A stretch of DNA of 64,000 nt, taken from contig OU612074.1 of assembly GCA_914767715.1 (NCBI GenBank), positions 21,748,062 to 21,812,061 on the forward strand, written 5' to 3'. The first letter of the stretch is position 1. Every line of letters begins with the position of its first letter. Source of the DNA: Membranipora membranacea (Eukaryota > Bryozoa > Gymnolaemata > Cheilostomatida > Membraniporidae). This document shows, in pieces, positions 61,252 through 64,000 of this stretch. The position numbers were made by a program, and so were the translations under genes. Below the pieces are notes generated by a model. That model had not been told where the DNA came from and made no database searches. It was given only the letters and a program-made list of their open reading frames with translations.

Positions 61252-63982
61252 ATGTTGATTTATGCATCTAGCAAAGCTTTTCCTGTAAGTATAGTTTGTA
61301 TGTATGTGTGTTGAGGTTTAAATGAGACTGAGAGAGGACAGAAAGTATTGCTCATTCATCTTCATTCATGCAAAGAGTACTCTTTGATTTTATGGGAGTA
61401 CTTTAAGTGGAGATATTCACTTTTTGGCAGAAGTTAGACAGTAGTTAGGCCTACATTGTCTTATATTCAACCAACCAATGCATTGATGGAGCAACACAAT
61501 ACAAACACTATAGCCTATAGTTGTTGTCACCTTCTTCTGTTGTTAAAATGTGTATCCATATTTTTAGCGGAAGACATTTGTGTTGACCGCTAAGCCGAAA
61601 CACAGCATAGCCCGAGTACGTGCACAGATAATGCACATTCTGTACGAGCAGGGCAGAGAAGACCATCAGTTCAGACTACGATTCAATGGACAGTACCTGA
61701 AGGACAGCCTCACTATGGATGATTATGACATCATGGACAACGCAGTGCTGAAGATGATCCCTATGGCACAAGATCATGATGTAAGTGTAGATATCACACT
61801 TTCTCCCAAGTGGATATGAAACGCTTTTGTAGTAAATAAAAAAGAATCATATCGTGAGCTGGAATGTTTCAGTGGTAATATTATTTGTTTACTTTTAAGG
61901 CCTCCTAAAAATTTTTCTCAAAATGGTAAACCCACTCTTTATACAGCAGTTGACTCTGCAAAAGTTTATAGAAATAGATCTTCTGATATATAGGTTTGTT
62001 GAGTACCTCACAACATAGGGGCAGGCAGGCATGTGGATAAGTCTTTCTTTTTTTCTTATAATAATGCAGTTTTATACTTCTTGTCAGTCACCCCATGCAG
62101 AAAATTCACCAAGCATGCTTCTCTATAGCAAATGGCTTGATTTTCATGATATCTGTTATCCTACTGTAGTCGTTACTAGACCTTAAATCGATAGTGAGTG
62201 AGTCGAGTAATGATAGCAGCCTGGGTGGAGCTCTCAGTGACGCTAAAACTGCTCTACTTAGAGAAGTTAAAATTCTCACAAGACGACAGACCATGACAGA
62301 AGTCTTCCATGTAAGTGTGATTGTTAACAGCGTTAGACAGGTCATAATGAAAAAAGAAATATGTCTATTTTTATAGGAAACGTGGAAAGTCTCATGTGGT
62401 GATTGATCTCATCCATAGACTCAATAATGAACCTAGACAGGACACTATATGCACCTAAAATGAGGTACTGTAGGGTATTGTGAGGGACGTTATGACATTC
62501 GATTGTGTAATAACAATGATGCTATCAATGATTCGCCAACCCTGGACTGTGGACTGCAAATCAGTGATAGCGTCATTGTTACTACAATGTAGCAACGTCT
62601 TCCACAATTAAATGCCTGTACCTCAACGCTAATGCTTCATACAGTGCCCCTCTACATGCATGTTTGAAGTTTGCAATTGAGTAAGCAACAAATCCGTAAC
62701 AAAAATAGAGTTATCTCAAATCTCATCTCTAACCTCTTGATTTCCAGATAATTCTCATATTCTCAAACCACTCCGATTAGTTGCAAATTGAAAACGGGTG
62801 GCTAGCTTTTTCTAAATACCACTGTTATTTCCTGATCCTTTTCTTGTATTATCACACAGAAACACATTATCATGTCTGCTTACAGGGGTTACTCTCGATG
62901 CATTTTCTCGGAGTTATCCTCAGCGCGGTCAGTAGTTACTGGTACACAGCCTTCTATCATCTGGTTATCTACCTTGTCAGCAGTAATTACGCCCCTAACT
63001 ACTCTCGCCTCAGCGGGTTTACTGGTAACTACGCCATAACACCCAAAGTCTACTGCTGGATATTTTCTGTACTATATCTCGTCATATGTGGAGCGTCGGC
63101 TGCCTTGTCAGCTCTGAAGTGGATGGCTATAGTGGTGAGTGGGTGTTATCAGCCTGTGTTATTGTGTCCTCATCTATCTCCGCTATGTACTGTTTGGATA
63201 GGGGGTGCCTGCCGGAGGTCTAGCTAGATTAGCCTTCTCCATCTTATCCTGTTCTGAGCAAAGTCTGTGTTATTGTGTAATGGTAAAAAAAACTGACACT
63301 GAGTATTATTTCCTAAAGTCCAAATCATTCCAGCTTAGTGGCATCCTATCATCAAAGGTAGAGACTTGGCTCATAGTTTCAATCATCTGTTATGTACATC
63401 GAAAAGTTGACCTCGGTTGTGTTTCCTATATGTATGATAACAACATTCCTGCAAGCTACTTTGCCTGGTACTCATAGGTAGCCCAGATTAGTCACACATG
63501 TCTATCATCATCCTGTCCTCAACCTCGATATTGCCATTACTGAAATCATAGAATCAGGGACCACCTCCCTGATGGAATCAGACTACCTGATGGAATGTAA
63601 AAGTATGTAGAAATCAATTATCTTGGAGTTACCCACTCATTGAACCTTGTGTTCAATAAGGGGACAACTCCAAAATATGATGTATACTTTATGTATGTAC
63701 TCAACCTGTGAGTATACTGTTACTGTTATACTTACAATCTTGTAATGTATATTACAGAGCCACGGTTGTCCTGGCTGGCTGTTTGTAGGAGATTGCTCAC
63801 ATCACAATGTCTACACTGGGATATTCTTCGGCATTCACTCACTGACTTTCCTAATGACAGCAATTCTTCTCTGGGTTATGGTGAAAAACTTCAAGTTTGA
63901 TGTCGGCGATGTCATCGAAAAGTTACTGATCCAAACCAGAGATCTCAACAAGATTCTACAGTCCTCCAAGAGCGGAAAGTGA
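61252..63982 (+). CDS. Ubiquitin-like domain protein with multiple membrane segments (3' end uncertain)
   Basis: Exons: 61252-61284, 61568-61780, 62170-62310, 62886-63134, probably 63202-63276, and 63758 to the TGA at 63980-63982; about 286-311 residues. Residues 1-78 fit a ubiquitin-like beta-grasp: KTFVLTAKPKHSIARVRAQI, then DHQFRLRFNGQYLKDSLTMD and DYDIMDNAVLKMIP, corresponding to the KxRLxFxGxxLxDxxTLxDYxI pattern; there is no C-terminal GlyGly, so it is not a conjugated modifier. A Ser/Thr-rich linker (83-129) follows, then hydrophobic segments near 132-160 (FLGVILSAVSSYWYTAFYHL), 185-212 (WIFSVLYLVICGASAAL), a short one in the optional exon (GLARLAFSILSC), and GIFFGIHSLTFLMTAILLWV before a basic C-terminus. 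The stop overlaps a good donor (GGAAA/GTGAGT), so the gene may continue past the window. Family not recognised; the architecture recalls membrane-anchored UBL proteins such as TMUB or HERPUD only in outline. Confidence 0.75.
62505..62592. repeat. Imperfect fold-back repeat, 88 bp
   Basis: GTAATAACAATGATGCTATC is mirrored by GATAGCGTCATTGTTACTAC around a 30-base centre. It lies in an intron of the ubiquitin-like membrane protein gene. Confidence 0.65.
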
Positions 63983-64000
63983 GTAGTACGTAGTGAGTAG

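Overview
The window looks like a piece of nuclear genome from a non-vertebrate animal. The genes are interrupted by many GT-AG introns of about 0.1 to 5 kb. The DNA is AT-rich and scattered with LINE fragments, tRNA-type SINE heads and several families of palindromic MITEs. One gene is a clear Brachyury-class T-box gene, which is essentially an animal gene (also found in a few close unicellular relatives). I cannot name the species. The unusual T-box and the small intergenic distances would fit an early-branching or fast-evolving invertebrate, but that is inference.

Layout from left to right: (1) the 5' part of TUBGCP2 (gamma-tubulin complex component 2) on the minus strand, running off the left edge, with a decayed CR1-like LINE in intron 1; (2) TMEM138 on the plus strand, complete in three exons, head-to-head with TUBGCP2; (3) a repeat-rich zone, 10.5-23.9 kb, with an intact LINE-type endonuclease ORF on the minus strand that may be a two-exon gene, a frameshifted L1/Tx1-type reverse transcriptase on the plus strand, SINE heads and MITEs; (4) an eight-exon 2-oxoglutarate/Fe(II) oxygenase gene on the plus strand (23.9-33.8 kb) whose introns hold a hAT element and several MITEs; (5) about 5 kb without recognisable genes, then Brachyury in seven coding exons on the plus strand (39.0-43.9 kb); (6) about 6.7 kb with no gene seen; (7) a single-exon F-box/leucine-rich protein on the minus strand (50.6-52.2 kb); (8) a gene of at least twelve exons on the minus strand (53.7-60.4 kb) for a charged, low-complexity protein I do not recognise; (9) a plus-strand gene (61.3 kb to the right edge) for a protein with an N-terminal ubiquitin-like domain followed by several membrane segments, arranged head-to-head with the previous gene.

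There is no operon logic here. TUBGCP2 (microtubule nucleation) and TMEM138 (cilium assembly) are functionally close and divergently placed, and the pair at 60.4/61.3 kb could share a bidirectional promoter. Exon borders were read by eye from splice consensus, reading phase and, where I know the family, protein similarity. For all spliced genes the coordinates given span from start to stop codon and the exons are listed in the evidence.
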